Below, one piece after another: positions 49,704-58,712 of a DNA stretch of 64,000 nucleotides (position 1 is its first letter; every line of letters begins with the position of its first letter). The notes under the pieces were generated by a model. It was given only the letters and a program-made list of their open reading frames with translations, made no database searches and had not been told where the DNA came from. The translations under genes were made by a program, and so were the position numbers. Origin of the DNA: Phycisphaerales bacterium UBA7800. Its GTDB lineage: Bacteria; Planctomycetota; Phycisphaerae; Phycisphaerales; Phycisphaeraceae. The stretch is from assembly GCA_002480565.1 (NCBI GenBank), contig DLCK01000092.1, positions 1 through 64,000 of the forward strand, read 5' to 3'.

Positions 49704-51983
49704 ATGCCTCAACGTCACGCCCGATCCTTACAGTTGTACAAAAACGCATTGCAATTCATCACCTGCCTGCTGGTGATGACTTTACTCACACCGATTGTGA
49801 ATGCTGATGCGTTACCCCAGTTAACATTCAAAAATGGAACGCTGCATGTCAAAACCGCTCACGGGCAAGGCGTGATGCAATTGGGACTCTTCCGATTGCC
49901 CTGGCGTCCAAGCACGCGTTTTGAAGCTCAGGATTTTGTCCCTGCTAACGATCAACCCAACACCTGGCAGATGTCCTACAAGACGGGCTATCCGGAAACC
50001 GATGCCGTCACGCCACTGACCTTAAACGCAACCGTTGAGATTAATAACCCCAAGCGTCTGACGGTGACTTATCACCTGCGATCCGACTCGGTGAATCTCG
50101 ATGAACACACCAAGTGGATGGGCGGTGCGATGGCATCCATGCGATTCCCCAAAGACGCATCCAAACGCCAACTTACCTACCTTGCAAACTGGACACGTCA
50201 CGAATTCGGTGGCGTCCCCTTTGAAGTCTCCGAAGGGACGCTGTACTACTACGACACCAAAGACATGCGCATCGGTATCTACAGCAATAAATCCAATGCC
50301 AACTGGTTTGACACCTCCAGCCAGAACCTTGGACCAACACGTGTCGATGAACATCACTACACCTACAGCTTCCAACTGCTCCTTGCGGATCCTGACACCC
50401 CCACCAACGCATTGGGCGCCTTGCTTAACGACCGGCCGTTAAGTGTCAAAATCATTTGTGACAAGGCATACAACTGGTATCCAGTCTCCAATGCCCCTGC
50501 AAAAGCCAAGGTCAAAATCAACAACGTCACCGCCGTCGGTCAAGCTTTTGAAGCGGAGATCGGTGTCCGTGATTTTGATGGCAAGATTGTTTACGACTTC
50601 AGCGAGCGTCTGAACCTGCCAGCCTTTGGTTCGAAGACCATTGACATTCAAATCCCTGCGGACAAACGCAATCTCTATTTTGTTGAAGCTTCGATCCATG
50701 AAAATCATTTTGAAGTCTTCGACCGAACCAACCTTGCCATCGTGCCCGACTTTGAATTCAAACAGGATGGCAAGACCAGTATCTTCGGCATCGCAGCGGC
50801 TTGGCCAATCCCCGATCAAGACCAAATGCTTCGACTCATCAAACGCATGGGTGTCCGCCATGCACGAAGCACCATCCTCCCTGAAGGCCAATTCCCCAAC
50901 TGGCTTCAAGCCAATCTGCACACCAACATGCGTGCCAAGGTCAACCCGACTGATGAGGAAAAAAAGCAGATCGAACAAGGTCTTCGCGACATGCTTGCCA
51001 AAGCAGAAAAGTACAATGCGGATCACCTGGAATTTGCCAACGAATGGAACATGAGCCACGGCATCGGCAAAGCCTATCTCGCGCCGACCTATGTCGAAAA
51101 CTATCTCACCCCACTGGATAACATCCGCAAGCAAACCCACAGCAAAGTCAAAATCACCATGATCGGTCTGGCGGGAATGGACAGCGGATTCCTCAAGAAA
51201 ATGTACGAACTCGGGGCATGGGACAAGTTCGACATCATCAACCTCCACCCCGGACGTGGCAACTACACCGTGGACTATGACCCCAACGGCCCAGGGATGG
51301 TCGGTTCACATGGCAACTACTGGAACTTCTACGGTGCACTTCGAACCATGGTCCGCCTCAACAAACAGTATGGCGAAAAACCCATCATTCTCAGCGAAAC
51401 CTATGCATGCACTTACCCCAACAGTTTCTGGGAAGACACCATTCGCAATGCTGCGGAGAACGTGGTCCTCACCAATGCCCTGGCAATGGCAGAAGGTGTC
51501 CAACGTGTCTTCTGGTATCAACTCAACGACTCGGTCTGGTGGAAGCGTGGCGGCGTCCGGCATACCGATCGTGAGTTTTACTTCGGACTGCTCAATCGCG
51601 ACCTGAGTTTCAAACCTTCGATGATGGCATACATGAACGTCGCTGAAGCCTTGGATCAAGCCACCTTCGTCAAGCATCTGACCTTTGCATCGGACGACAA
51701 AGCCAAGGGCGTGCTTTATGACAGACCCGGCGGGAACCTTGCGATCCTCTGGCATCGGGCAGATGGATATGTCTTAACTGAAAAGAAAAAACCATTCCCA
51801 TCACCTGAACCCTGGCAAGACACATGGAAGACCAAAGTCCCCATGACCTTTGCCACCACCGGTGACACCGTCACCACCCGTGATGCACTGGGACGAACCA
51901 AGACCTACTCGACAACCAATCACAAAGTGCAGTTGATCCTTGATGGTGCCCCACTGATTGTTGAAGGTTTGAAGTTCGACTAA
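49704..51983 (+). CDS. Secreted clan GH-A-like glycoside hydrolase with one N-terminal beta domain
   Basis: A 759-residue exported enzyme. The ATG at 49704 with GGAG eight bases upstream gives a signal peptide (hydrophobic ~17-33, cleavage near VNADA). A beta domain (~35-200) is homologous to those in the next gene; a linker beta domain follows to ~400. The catalytic (beta/alpha)8 domain has LEFANEWNMSHG (probable acid/base Glu in N-E) and IILSETYACTYPN (probable nucleophile Glu), the clan GH-A arrangement. I cannot assign a family number; GH39-like enzymes are the nearest in mind. A terminator follows at 52005-52038. The paralogue at 52198 shares the catalytic domain and has four copies of the beta domain. 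Confidence 0.7.
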   Translation: MPQRHARSLQLYKNALQFITCLLVMTLLTPIVNADALPQLTFKNGTLHVKTAHGQGVMQLGLFRLPWRPSTRFEAQDFVPANDQPNTWQMSYKTGYPETDAVTPLTLNATVEINNPKRLTVTYHLRSDSVNLDEHTKWMGGAMASMRFPKDASKRQLTYLANWTRHEFGGVPFEVSEGTLYYYDTKDMRIGIYSNKSNANWFDTSSQNLGPTRVDEHHYTYSFQLLLADPDTPTNALGALLNDRPLSVKIICDKAYNWYPVSNAPAKAKVKINNVTAVGQAFEAEIGVRDFDGKIVYDFSERLNLPAFGSKTIDIQIPADKRNLYFVEASIHENHFEVFDRTNLAIVPDFEFKQDGKTSIFGIAAAWPIPDQDQMLRLIKRMGVRHARSTILPEGQFPNWLQANLHTNMRAKVNPTDEEKKQIEQGLRDMLAKAEKYNADHLEFANEWNMSHGIGKAYLAPTYVENYLTPLDNIRKQTHSKVKITMIGLAGMDSGFLKKMYELGAWDKFDIINLHPGRGNYTVDYDPNGPGMVGSHGNYWNFYGALRTMVRLNKQYGEKPIILSETYACTYPNSFWEDTIRNAAENVVLTNALAMAEGVQRVFWYQLNDSVWWKRGGVRHTDREFYFGLLNRDLSFKPSMMAYMNVAEALDQATFVKHLTFASDDKAKGVLYDRPGGNLAILWHRADGYVLTEKKKPFPSPEPWQDTWKTKVPMTFATTGDTVTTRDALGRTKTYSTTNHKVQLILDGAPLIVEGLKFD

Positions 51984-52004
51984 TCACAAAACGCAGACGC
52001 TTAG

Positions 52005-52038
52005 CCGTGTGATTGTTAACGCAATCGCACGGTTTTTT
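52005..52038 (+). terminator. Rho-independent terminator between the paralogous GH genes
   Basis: CCGTGTGATTG (52005-52015) pairs with CAATCGCACGG (52022-52032), one G-T mismatch pair, then six Ts. The two paralogues therefore seem to be transcribed separately. Confidence 0.8.
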
Positions 52039-52197
52039 ATAACCATTCTCAATCCAGTCAAACCGAACAACCCCATGTTGCTCGTGCGCGATCGTTGCGC
52101 AGCCATGCATTGGAAAGGAGCCGCTGTCGCTATATCCATTTAAGTCGCTGTCATTGCTTTGAACACTTCGCATTCAATACGCACAAGGAAAATTGAG

Positions 52198-55100
52198 ATG
52201 AAAAAATCGACGCCGTTTTTCATTCTGTCTTATCTGTTAATTGCATCATCCGTAGTATCTGCCCAAAGCATCACGATCCAAGGCACCGACTGTACGATGG
52301 TCGCAGATGCAGGTTTGGTCTACATCCAAAGCAGTGTCGGCACGAACTTGATGAAACTCGGCGGACTTGACCTTGCATGGGAAGACCCGTTAACCAACGG
52401 CGGAACCTTCGAACAAATCAGTCCCAACGCGATCGCAATCGACTACACCATCGCCAATGATCCTGCGGGGGAAGTTGCTGTGCATGGCGTCTTCACACTC
52501 ACTGGCAATTCTGTCAAAATCAATTACACACTCACCGCGCCCGATCACATGGTTCTTGGGGGCACCATGGCATACCGAGATAACCTTGCAGCGACCGGCG
52601 AAGTGTATTTCTCAGACACCAATCAACGGCGACATGACTATGCAAACGGTATCAGTATTTTTGAATCAATCAACGGCAACTCAGCATGGCGAGACAATTG
52701 GAAACAACACGTCTATCTGACCAACGTCGGCAATGACACCTATACCTGCTCAACCCAATTCACAGTCGCCCCCCATATCATCAAGGGCAGTGAATGCACC
52801 ATGACCTTCGACAGTGGCTCGGTGTATCTCAAAGATGCAGACGGCATCGACCGACTCAAACTCGGCGGACTGGACCTGATGTGGGAAGACCCGCGAACCA
52901 GTGGCGGAACGGCCCAACTTATCAGCCCCAACCAAATCGCAGTCGACTTTACCGTCATTGATGACAGCAGTGGACTGGTCACGGTCAACGGCATCTACTC
53001 CCTGCATAACAACACGGTCACCGTGGATTACACCTTGTCTGCCCCATCAAGTCTGAGCCTTGGCGGAACCATGATTTTCAGACAAGCCCTAAACAGCACA
53101 GCCAACACCTACTTCACTGACACCACACAACGTCGACACGATTTCGCAACGCCGATGAGTGTTTTTGAAACTATCGTCGGCAATTCGACGTGGAAAGATT
53201 CCTTAAAGCAACATGTCTATCTCACCGACATCGGCAACGACACCTATACCTGTACCACACAATTCACCCTTGCACCGCACACCCTCCAAGGCCGCGATTG
53301 TGCAATGTACTTTGACAGTGGTTCGGTCTACATCAAAGACAATGACAATATCGACCGACTCATACTCGGCGGACTGGATATGGTCTGGGAAACCCCGCGA
53401 ACCTATGGTGGAACCTACCAACTCATCAGCCCCAACCAGATCGCAGTCGACTTTACTGTCATCGACGACCCCACCGGTTTGGTCAGCGTCTATGGCATCT
53501 TCAAACTGGATGAGAACACCGTCACGGTGGACTACATGCTCATGGCACCAACACCCCTGAGTCTCGGGGGCACCATGGCATTTCGACAGGCACTTGGCAG
53601 CACAGGCAACACCTACTTTGCCAACACCACCCAACGCCGATATGACTTTGCAACACCGATCAGTGTCTTCGAAAACATCAATGGCAATGCTTCATGGCGC
53701 GACAGTTGGAAACAACATGTCTATCTCACCGACATCGGCAGCGACACCTATACCTGCAGCACGCAATTCACCGTCGCACCCCATACCATCGTCGGAACCA
53801 ATCTTGCGATGCGAAGTGAAGATGGAAACGTCTACGTCCAGAATGCCTACGGGACCGACCTGATGCAACTGGGCGGTATCAATATCGGCTGGAAACCGCC
53901 CATCGCAAACGGCGGTACCGTCGAACTCATCAGCCCCAATCAATTCGGCATTCAATATGACATCACCAACGATGTCTCCGGACAGGTCAGCGTCTATGGC
54001 ATCTACACCTGCAACGACAACACCGTCGATGCGGATTTTATATTGACCATCCCATCGGGCATGAGTATAGGAGGCACGCAAATCCGACGTGCCGCAATCA
54101 ATAAGACCGGCGATGCACTGGAAAAAATCGGCCGATGGGAACGTGATGAGCTGGGAGGGGTTGCATATGAAGTAAAATCCGCCTACCTGCGGCGATTCGA
54201 ATTCAATCAGTCGGTCGCCCTCTTTGAACACATCCAAGGCAATGCAGGCTGGCAGAACAACCAGACCCAAAGCATCAGCTTTTCGGATAATGGTGATGGA
54301 ACCTATGCTGCTCATACAAGCTATACCGTCGATAATGCCAGCCGAAGCAGTCAAGCGGTCGCTGAACATCTCAACGAGCAAACTGCAACCATCAGCTTCG
54401 TCAATCAATACCAACCCTTTAACGTCTGGCAGTCCGGTCAAACTCCGGAAGTCACCATTCAATTAACCAGCGTACAAAACCAGACACTCACCGGCACGCT
54501 CTACGTCACCGCACACGACTACGATGGCAATGTCCGACTCAATACGCAGCAAGCCATTAATCTTGCTGCATGGCAATGCTTCGAAAAAGCCTACAGCATC
54601 CCCCTGCTTCACTTGCCGGACATCGCGTTCGTGGAAGCAAAATTCATGGACGACCAAACCGAAATCTGTTTCACCCAAACCAACGTCGGCGTATTGCATG
54701 ACTATACCTTCACGGACAAACAAAACAGCAACTTCGGCATCAGTGCATATTTCGACATCCCCACTCAATCAGACGTCCACGGACTCCTACAACGCATGGG
54801 TATCCGCTGGAATCGAAACGGCGATACAACGCTGACATCAACCCAATACGATGCTGTTTCCTGTTTGCATAACAATGTCACCCCAAGTCAATGGAGCAAT
54901 GACCCGGCAGCGAAAAACGCCTATTTCCAAGACATGCTCACGCAATGTGACAACCATCAAAACCCCTACTGGGAATTTGGTAACGAATGGAACATGTCCA
55001 CCATTCACACAGGAACCCATGCAGACACCTATGTCAATGACTGGTTGATCCCGCTCACTGCTCAACGGGCCGGACATAATGTGCAGTTAATGTCCGTGGG

Positions 55101-55872
55101 GATCGCAGGTGCGGACACGACCTTCCTCAATGCCATTGCCTCCAATGGTGGATGGAACATGCTTGACGCCATTGCCATGCATCCGGGTCGCGGCAATTTC
55201 ACACCCGACTACGCTGAGGGCGGCTGGACCTACCTTGGTGCCATCAACAGTTTCAAAACAGCCATCAATAACCATGGCTACAAACCCCTGTGGCTCACCG
55301 AAGTCTATGCCTGCACCTATCCCAACAGTGGTTGGAAGGACTCCTACCGTCGTGCAGCGGAAAACATTATTCTGACCTATGCGTACGGTGTCTCAGAAAA
55401 CATCGCAGGTGTCGAGTTCTATCAACTGCATGATTCAGTCTGGCATGACCGCGGTGGGATCAACCCCAATGACAGCGAATACCACTACGGCATTCTCTAC
55501 CGTGATGGCACGCTCAAACCATCACTGCTGGCATTCTGCGCTATTGCTCAGGCACTCGATGGCGCGACCTTCAACAAGTACATGACATTTACCAACCCCG
55601 ACATCAAAGGTATCCAGTACACAACGCCCCATGGCAACATGGCCATCATCTGGAATCGCGCAGAGGGTTATGTTTACGACGACTCCATCGAACAGGACCC
55701 CTGGGTTGACCACTGGAACACGAATACCACGATCACGGTCAATTCCAGTCAATCATCATTAACTATCATCGACACCATCGGTCGCAGTAACACCGTACCA
55801 GTCTCCGGCGGTAGTGCTTCGCTGACTGTCAACGGCGCGCCGATCATTGTCTATGGCATGACGGCACAATAA
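52198..55872 (+). CDS. Secreted clan GH-A-like glycoside hydrolase with four tandem beta domains
   Basis: A 1224-residue exported enzyme. The ATG at 52198 follows AAGGAA and gives a signal peptide (cleavage near VVSAQS). Four related ~168-residue beta domains start at 52276, 52780, 53284 and 53788, the fourth being more divergent. A second beta region follows to ~840. The catalytic barrel has YWEFGNEWNMST (probable acid/base) and LWLTEVYACTYPNSG (probable nucleophile), homologous to the 759-residue paralogue. The repeated RRHDFATPMSVFE and GGLDLMWEDP blocks mark each domain. Tandem beta domains of this type may bind the polysaccharide or hold the enzyme at the surface. No anchor signal is seen at the C terminus. 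Confidence 0.7.
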   Translation: MKKSTPFFILSYLLIASSVVSAQSITIQGTDCTMVADAGLVYIQSSVGTNLMKLGGLDLAWEDPLTNGGTFEQISPNAIAIDYTIANDPAGEVAVHGVFTLTGNSVKINYTLTAPDHMVLGGTMAYRDNLAATGEVYFSDTNQRRHDYANGISIFESINGNSAWRDNWKQHVYLTNVGNDTYTCSTQFTVAPHIIKGSECTMTFDSGSVYLKDADGIDRLKLGGLDLMWEDPRTSGGTAQLISPNQIAVDFTVIDDSSGLVTVNGIYSLHNNTVTVDYTLSAPSSLSLGGTMIFRQALNSTANTYFTDTTQRRHDFATPMSVFETIVGNSTWKDSLKQHVYLTDIGNDTYTCTTQFTLAPHTLQGRDCAMYFDSGSVYIKDNDNIDRLILGGLDMVWETPRTYGGTYQLISPNQIAVDFTVIDDPTGLVSVYGIFKLDENTVTVDYMLMAPTPLSLGGTMAFRQALGSTGNTYFANTTQRRYDFATPISVFENINGNASWRDSWKQHVYLTDIGSDTYTCSTQFTVAPHTIVGTNLAMRSEDGNVYVQNAYGTDLMQLGGINIGWKPPIANGGTVELISPNQFGIQYDITNDVSGQVSVYGIYTCNDNTVDADFILTIPSGMSIGGTQIRRAAINKTGDALEKIGRWERDELGGVAYEVKSAYLRRFEFNQSVALFEHIQGNAGWQNNQTQSISFSDNGDGTYAAHTSYTVDNASRSSQAVAEHLNEQTATISFVNQYQPFNVWQSGQTPEVTIQLTSVQNQTLTGTLYVTAHDYDGNVRLNTQQAINLAAWQCFEKAYSIPLLHLPDIAFVEAKFMDDQTEICFTQTNVGVLHDYTFTDKQNSNFGISAYFDIPTQSDVHGLLQRMGIRWNRNGDTTLTSTQYDAVSCLHNNVTPSQWSNDPAAKNAYFQDMLTQCDNHQNPYWEFGNEWNMSTIHTGTHADTYVNDWLIPLTAQRAGHNVQLMSVGIAGADTTFLNAIASNGGWNMLDAIAMHPGRGNFTPDYAEGGWTYLGAINSFKTAINNHGYKPLWLTEVYACTYPNSGWKDSYRRAAENIILTYAYGVSENIAGVEFYQLHDSVWHDRGGINPNDSEYHYGILYRDGTLKPSLLAFCAIAQALDGATFNKYMTFTNPDIKGIQYTTPHGNMAIIWNRAEGYVYDDSIEQDPWVDHWNTNTTITVNSSQSSLTIIDTIGRSNTVPVSGGSASLTVNGAPIIVYGMTAQ
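52276..53787 (+). repeat. Three closely similar 504-bp coding repeats (beta domains)
   Basis: Units at 52276, 52780 and 53284 are each 504 bases (168 codons) with strongly similar protein sequence; a fourth, divergent copy begins at 53788. The corresponding single domain is in the upstream paralogue. Confidence 0.85.
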
Positions 55873-55896
55873 TCGCCGAATCACTTCCACTTCATC

Positions 55897-55933
55897 AAAG
55901 GTCGCGCAAGTCTAACTTGTGCGACCTTTTTCA
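55897..55933 (+). terminator. Rho-independent terminator after the GH gene
   Basis: AAAGGTCGCGCAAG (55897-55910) pairs with CTTGTGCGACCTTT (55916-55929) with one G-T mismatch, loop TCTAA, followed by TTTTTC. Confidence 0.85.
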
Positions 55934-56099
55934 TTACAGACCACCGCACCGATTCATTCGTCACAACCGTCACAAAATCAAGTCCAATTGTTTTGATTCA
56001 TTTGCATCAGCATGCTCGCGTGATATTTCAAGCTTGTACCCATGCCCTGCGCATGGTGTTTATGAGTCAATACCGCCTTGACAGGAAGGAATCAAAGAG

Positions 56100-56345
56100 A
56101 TGTCCGATACGCTTAGCAAAGTCACCGAAGTGTTCATTGATGTGTTTGATGATGATGAAATTGAGTTGGAACTTGAAACCACTGCTGAAGATGTCGATGC
56201 ATGGGACTCACTGATGCACGTGACGTTGATGCTCAATATTGAAAAGGCATTCGGCGTTCGCTTTGCCAGCTCCGAAGTCGCAGGTCTTAAGAACATTGGT
56301 GAACTGGTCGGACTCATCGAAGCCAAGACCGCTGTCGCCAGCTAA
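56100..56345 (+). CDS. Acyl carrier protein (operon 2)
   Basis: An 81-residue carrier protein. The phosphopantetheine Ser lies in DAWDSLMHVTLML (Ser40), a classical D-S-L motif. Helix patterns VTEVFIDVFDD and LNIEKAFGVRF match the carrier fold. GGAAGGAATC lies 8-17 bases before the ATG. It begins the second acyl-carrier operon, followed by VOC, FkbH, MBOAT, a peptide and an SGNH-like gene. FkbH-type enzymes load glyceryl groups on stand-alone carriers of this kind, so this one is a likely glyceryl-ACP. Confidence 0.88.
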   Translation: MSDTLSKVTEVFIDVFDDDEIELELETTAEDVDAWDSLMHVTLMLNIEKAFGVRFASSEVAGLKNIGELVGLIEAKTAVAS

Positions 56346-56372
56346 AAACACGATTTTAACGGGAAAAGACGC

Positions 56373-56768
56373 ATGTTTTCAGGCAAACTTCACCACGTGG
56401 GTATCATTGTGCACGAAGAGGATCGCGTGCCGGAATTGGCAGCGACCTTCGGGCTATCACTGGGTCGAACCGAATACGTCGAAGAATACGAAGCGCTGTG
56501 CATCTTCACCGAAGGTGCACTGGGCGTGATCGAATTCATCGTGCCCAAGGGGCCCAAGCTCGCCAAGTTCAATAAGGGCATGGGCGGGTTGCATCACATC
56601 GCCATTCAAGTCGATGACATCGAACAGGTCACCGAAGAACTCAAAGCCAAAGACATGCAGTTGCTTGAAGAAAAAGCGGTCGACGCTGGCCCGATTCTCA
56701 TCAACTTCCTGCCCCCAGCCTACACCCGTGGCATCACCGTCGAATACATCCAAAACAAAACCTCATGA
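56373..56768 (+). CDS. VOC-superfamily protein (methylmalonyl-CoA epimerase-like)
   Basis: A 131-residue vicinal-oxygen-chelate protein with two beta-alpha-beta-beta-beta modules. The metal ligands are likely His in KLHHVGI, Glu in GVIEFI, His in GLHHIAIQ and Glu in ITVEYIQ (His-Glu-His-Glu), in the manner of methylmalonyl-CoA epimerase. Within an ACP-FkbH operon it more likely epimerises or rearranges a carrier-bound three-carbon acid than methylmalonyl-CoA, but this is inference. It begins 27 bases after the ACP stop. Confidence 0.8.
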   Translation: MFSGKLHHVGIIVHEEDRVPELAATFGLSLGRTEYVEEYEALCIFTEGALGVIEFIVPKGPKLAKFNKGMGGLHHIAIQVDDIEQVTEELKAKDMQLLEEKAVDAGPILINFLPPAYTRGITVEYIQNKTS

Positions 56769-56810
56769 TTAAATGACACCTGTCAGAGTTCCGAGGGATG
56801 GGAAGAACGC

Positions 56811-58712
56811 ATGACAACGCTAAACTCAAATATGCAGCAGGACACCGAACGCTTTGACGAAGTGACCGTATTTAATCACTCACGCAAACTCCGCAAAGAA
56901 AAAAAGCACGACGAAGCATTGGAGACCTTGAAAAACGCGATGCGTCGGCAATGGCTTTCAGCGGAGGGCATCGAAAAAGCCGGACGCCAGATCATCAAGC
57001 ATTTCAAAACACACGAAACCAAAACCATGCGTGTACTGGTGCTTGGCCAATGCACGACCAACTGGGTCTGTAACTGTATCACCGCTTCTGCCTTTGCAGG
57101 TGGCATGTCCGTCATCGCCGATGAAGGTCAGTATGACAACGTCATGCAGGAACTCATGGCAGCTGCATCCAGCGATGTGAAATACGATGCGGTCGTTCTG
57201 CTTCCCTGGCATACACGTCTGCTTGCTGAAGGTGACCGCGATACCCAACAACGCATCGAAGACGAAATCTCATTCTGGCAACAGGCATGGAACTTTGTCA
57301 CCGGCCAACTCAATACCCGATTGATCCAAATCGGCTACGACTACAAGTCCCCCGGACACCAGGGCCATCACCTTGGCGGGCAAGCGGGTGGTCACATCAA
57401 TCTCGTGCGGCAGGTCAATGAAGCTCTGCGATCAAACCTTCCTGAGATGAGCTTCTTTATCGACCTGGATCAAGTCTCAGGCATGGTCGGACGTGAAACG
57501 TTCTACGATGCCCGCCGATACTACTGGACCAAACAACCTTTTAGCGAAGTCGGCACCGCACGTCTGTCGGAACACATCTTTGCGGCGTTTCGCACCATGG
57601 TCAACGGCCCCAAGAAAGTGCTCATCCTCGATCTGGATAACACCGTCTGGGGAGGTGTCGTCGGGGAGACCGGCCCGTTAGGCATCGGCATTGGCGACAG
57701 TCCTGCTGGCGAAGCGCATCGCGCCCTGCAACGCTATGCCAAAAGCCTGCAATCCAAGGGGATTCTGCTTGCGGTCTGTTCCAAGAACAATGACGCCGAC
57801 GCCAAGGAACCGTTTGAAAAAAATCCTGACATGATCCTCAAGCTCGAAGACTTTGCGGCCTTTGAAGCCTCGTGGGATCCCAAAGCGGTTGCCATCCAAC
57901 GCATCGCTCAAACGCTGCGTCTGGGGCTGGATAGTTTTGTATTCATTGATGACAACCCGGTGGAACGTGAACACGTCCGCCAGATGCTTCCCATGGTTGA
58001 AGTCGTGGAAATCAGTGATGATGCAAGTGAATATGTGCATGCTCTGGAACGTGGTCTTTGGTTTGAAACGATGAACGTCACCCAAGCCGATGCACAGCGC
58101 GTCGAACAATACCGCGCTGAAGCCCAGCGTCGTGAGGTTCAATCCAGTTTCACGTCAATGGATGACTATCTTGATTCATTGAAAATGACTGCTGATGCAC
58201 GACTCATTGATGAGCAGGACTTTGCCCGGGTGATTCAACTGCTGGGCAAGACCAATCAATTCAATCTCACCACGCGTCGCCACACCCCGCAAGTGGTCGA
58301 AAAAATGCTAGCGGATAGTGACAACATGGGCATCACCCTTCGCGTGACTGACCGCTTTGGCGATCACGGACTTGTCGCAGTCTTGCTTGCAGTGCTTACG
58401 GATCACCCGATGGGCAAGGACGGTAAAGCCTTTGAAGTGGACACCTGGCTGATGAGTTGCCGCGTGATTGGTCGGACGGTTGAAGAGTTCTGTTACAACA
58501 GTCTGCTCGAAGCTGCTCAAGAGCGCAATGCCGATTTTGTCGTTGGCAAATACATCCCCACTGCCAAGAACGCATTGGTCAAAGAGCTTTACGACCGTCT
58601 GGGTTTTGAAAAGATTCACACGGATGACGATGGCACGGTGACCTATGAATTGGACGTCCACAATGCGGAACTTCGTAAGACTTTTTTGGCTAAGGTGGAA
58701 ACGACCGCATGA
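56811..58712 (+). CDS. FkbH-like HAD-IIIC protein (glyceryl-ACP forming)
   Basis: A 633-residue protein with an N-terminal SGNH-like domain (~60-250), a HAD-IIIC phosphatase domain (~270-420) and a GNAT-like tail (~470-625). The HAD motif LDLDNTVW has Asp274 and Asp276, and FIDDNPVER near 385 is the late HAD motif; AVCSKNN contains Cys323, which in the FkbH/OzmB group carries the glyceryl thioester taken from 1,3-bisphosphoglycerate before transfer to an ACP. Thus it should charge the ACP at 56100 with D-glycerate. It is about twice as long as minimal FkbH because it retains the SGNH and GNAT parts seen in some members. The stop overlaps the MBOAT start by four bases. Confidence 0.85.
   Translation: MTTLNSNMQQDTERFDEVTVFNHSRKLRKEKKHDEALETLKNAMRRQWLSAEGIEKAGRQIIKHFKTHETKTMRVLVLGQCTTNWVCNCITASAFAGGMSVIADEGQYDNVMQELMAAASSDVKYDAVVLLPWHTRLLAEGDRDTQQRIEDEISFWQQAWNFVTGQLNTRLIQIGYDYKSPGHQGHHLGGQAGGHINLVRQVNEALRSNLPEMSFFIDLDQVSGMVGRETFYDARRYYWTKQPFSEVGTARLSEHIFAAFRTMVNGPKKVLILDLDNTVWGGVVGETGPLGIGIGDSPAGEAHRALQRYAKSLQSKGILLAVCSKNNDADAKEPFEKNPDMILKLEDFAAFEASWDPKAVAIQRIAQTLRLGLDSFVFIDDNPVEREHVRQMLPMVEVVEISDDASEYVHALERGLWFETMNVTQADAQRVEQYRAEAQRREVQSSFTSMDDYLDSLKMTADARLIDEQDFARVIQLLGKTNQFNLTTRRHTPQVVEKMLADSDNMGITLRVTDRFGDHGLVAVLLAVLTDHPMGKDGKAFEVDTWLMSCRVIGRTVEEFCYNSLLEAAQERNADFVVGKYIPTAKNALVKELYDRLGFEKIHTDDDGTVTYELDVHNAELRKTFLAKVETTA

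Noticed and set aside
50439..51248. Antisense frame of 269 codons inside the 759-residue glycosidase
   Set aside because: The sense strand has a signal peptide and catalytic motifs; the shadow lacks any support.
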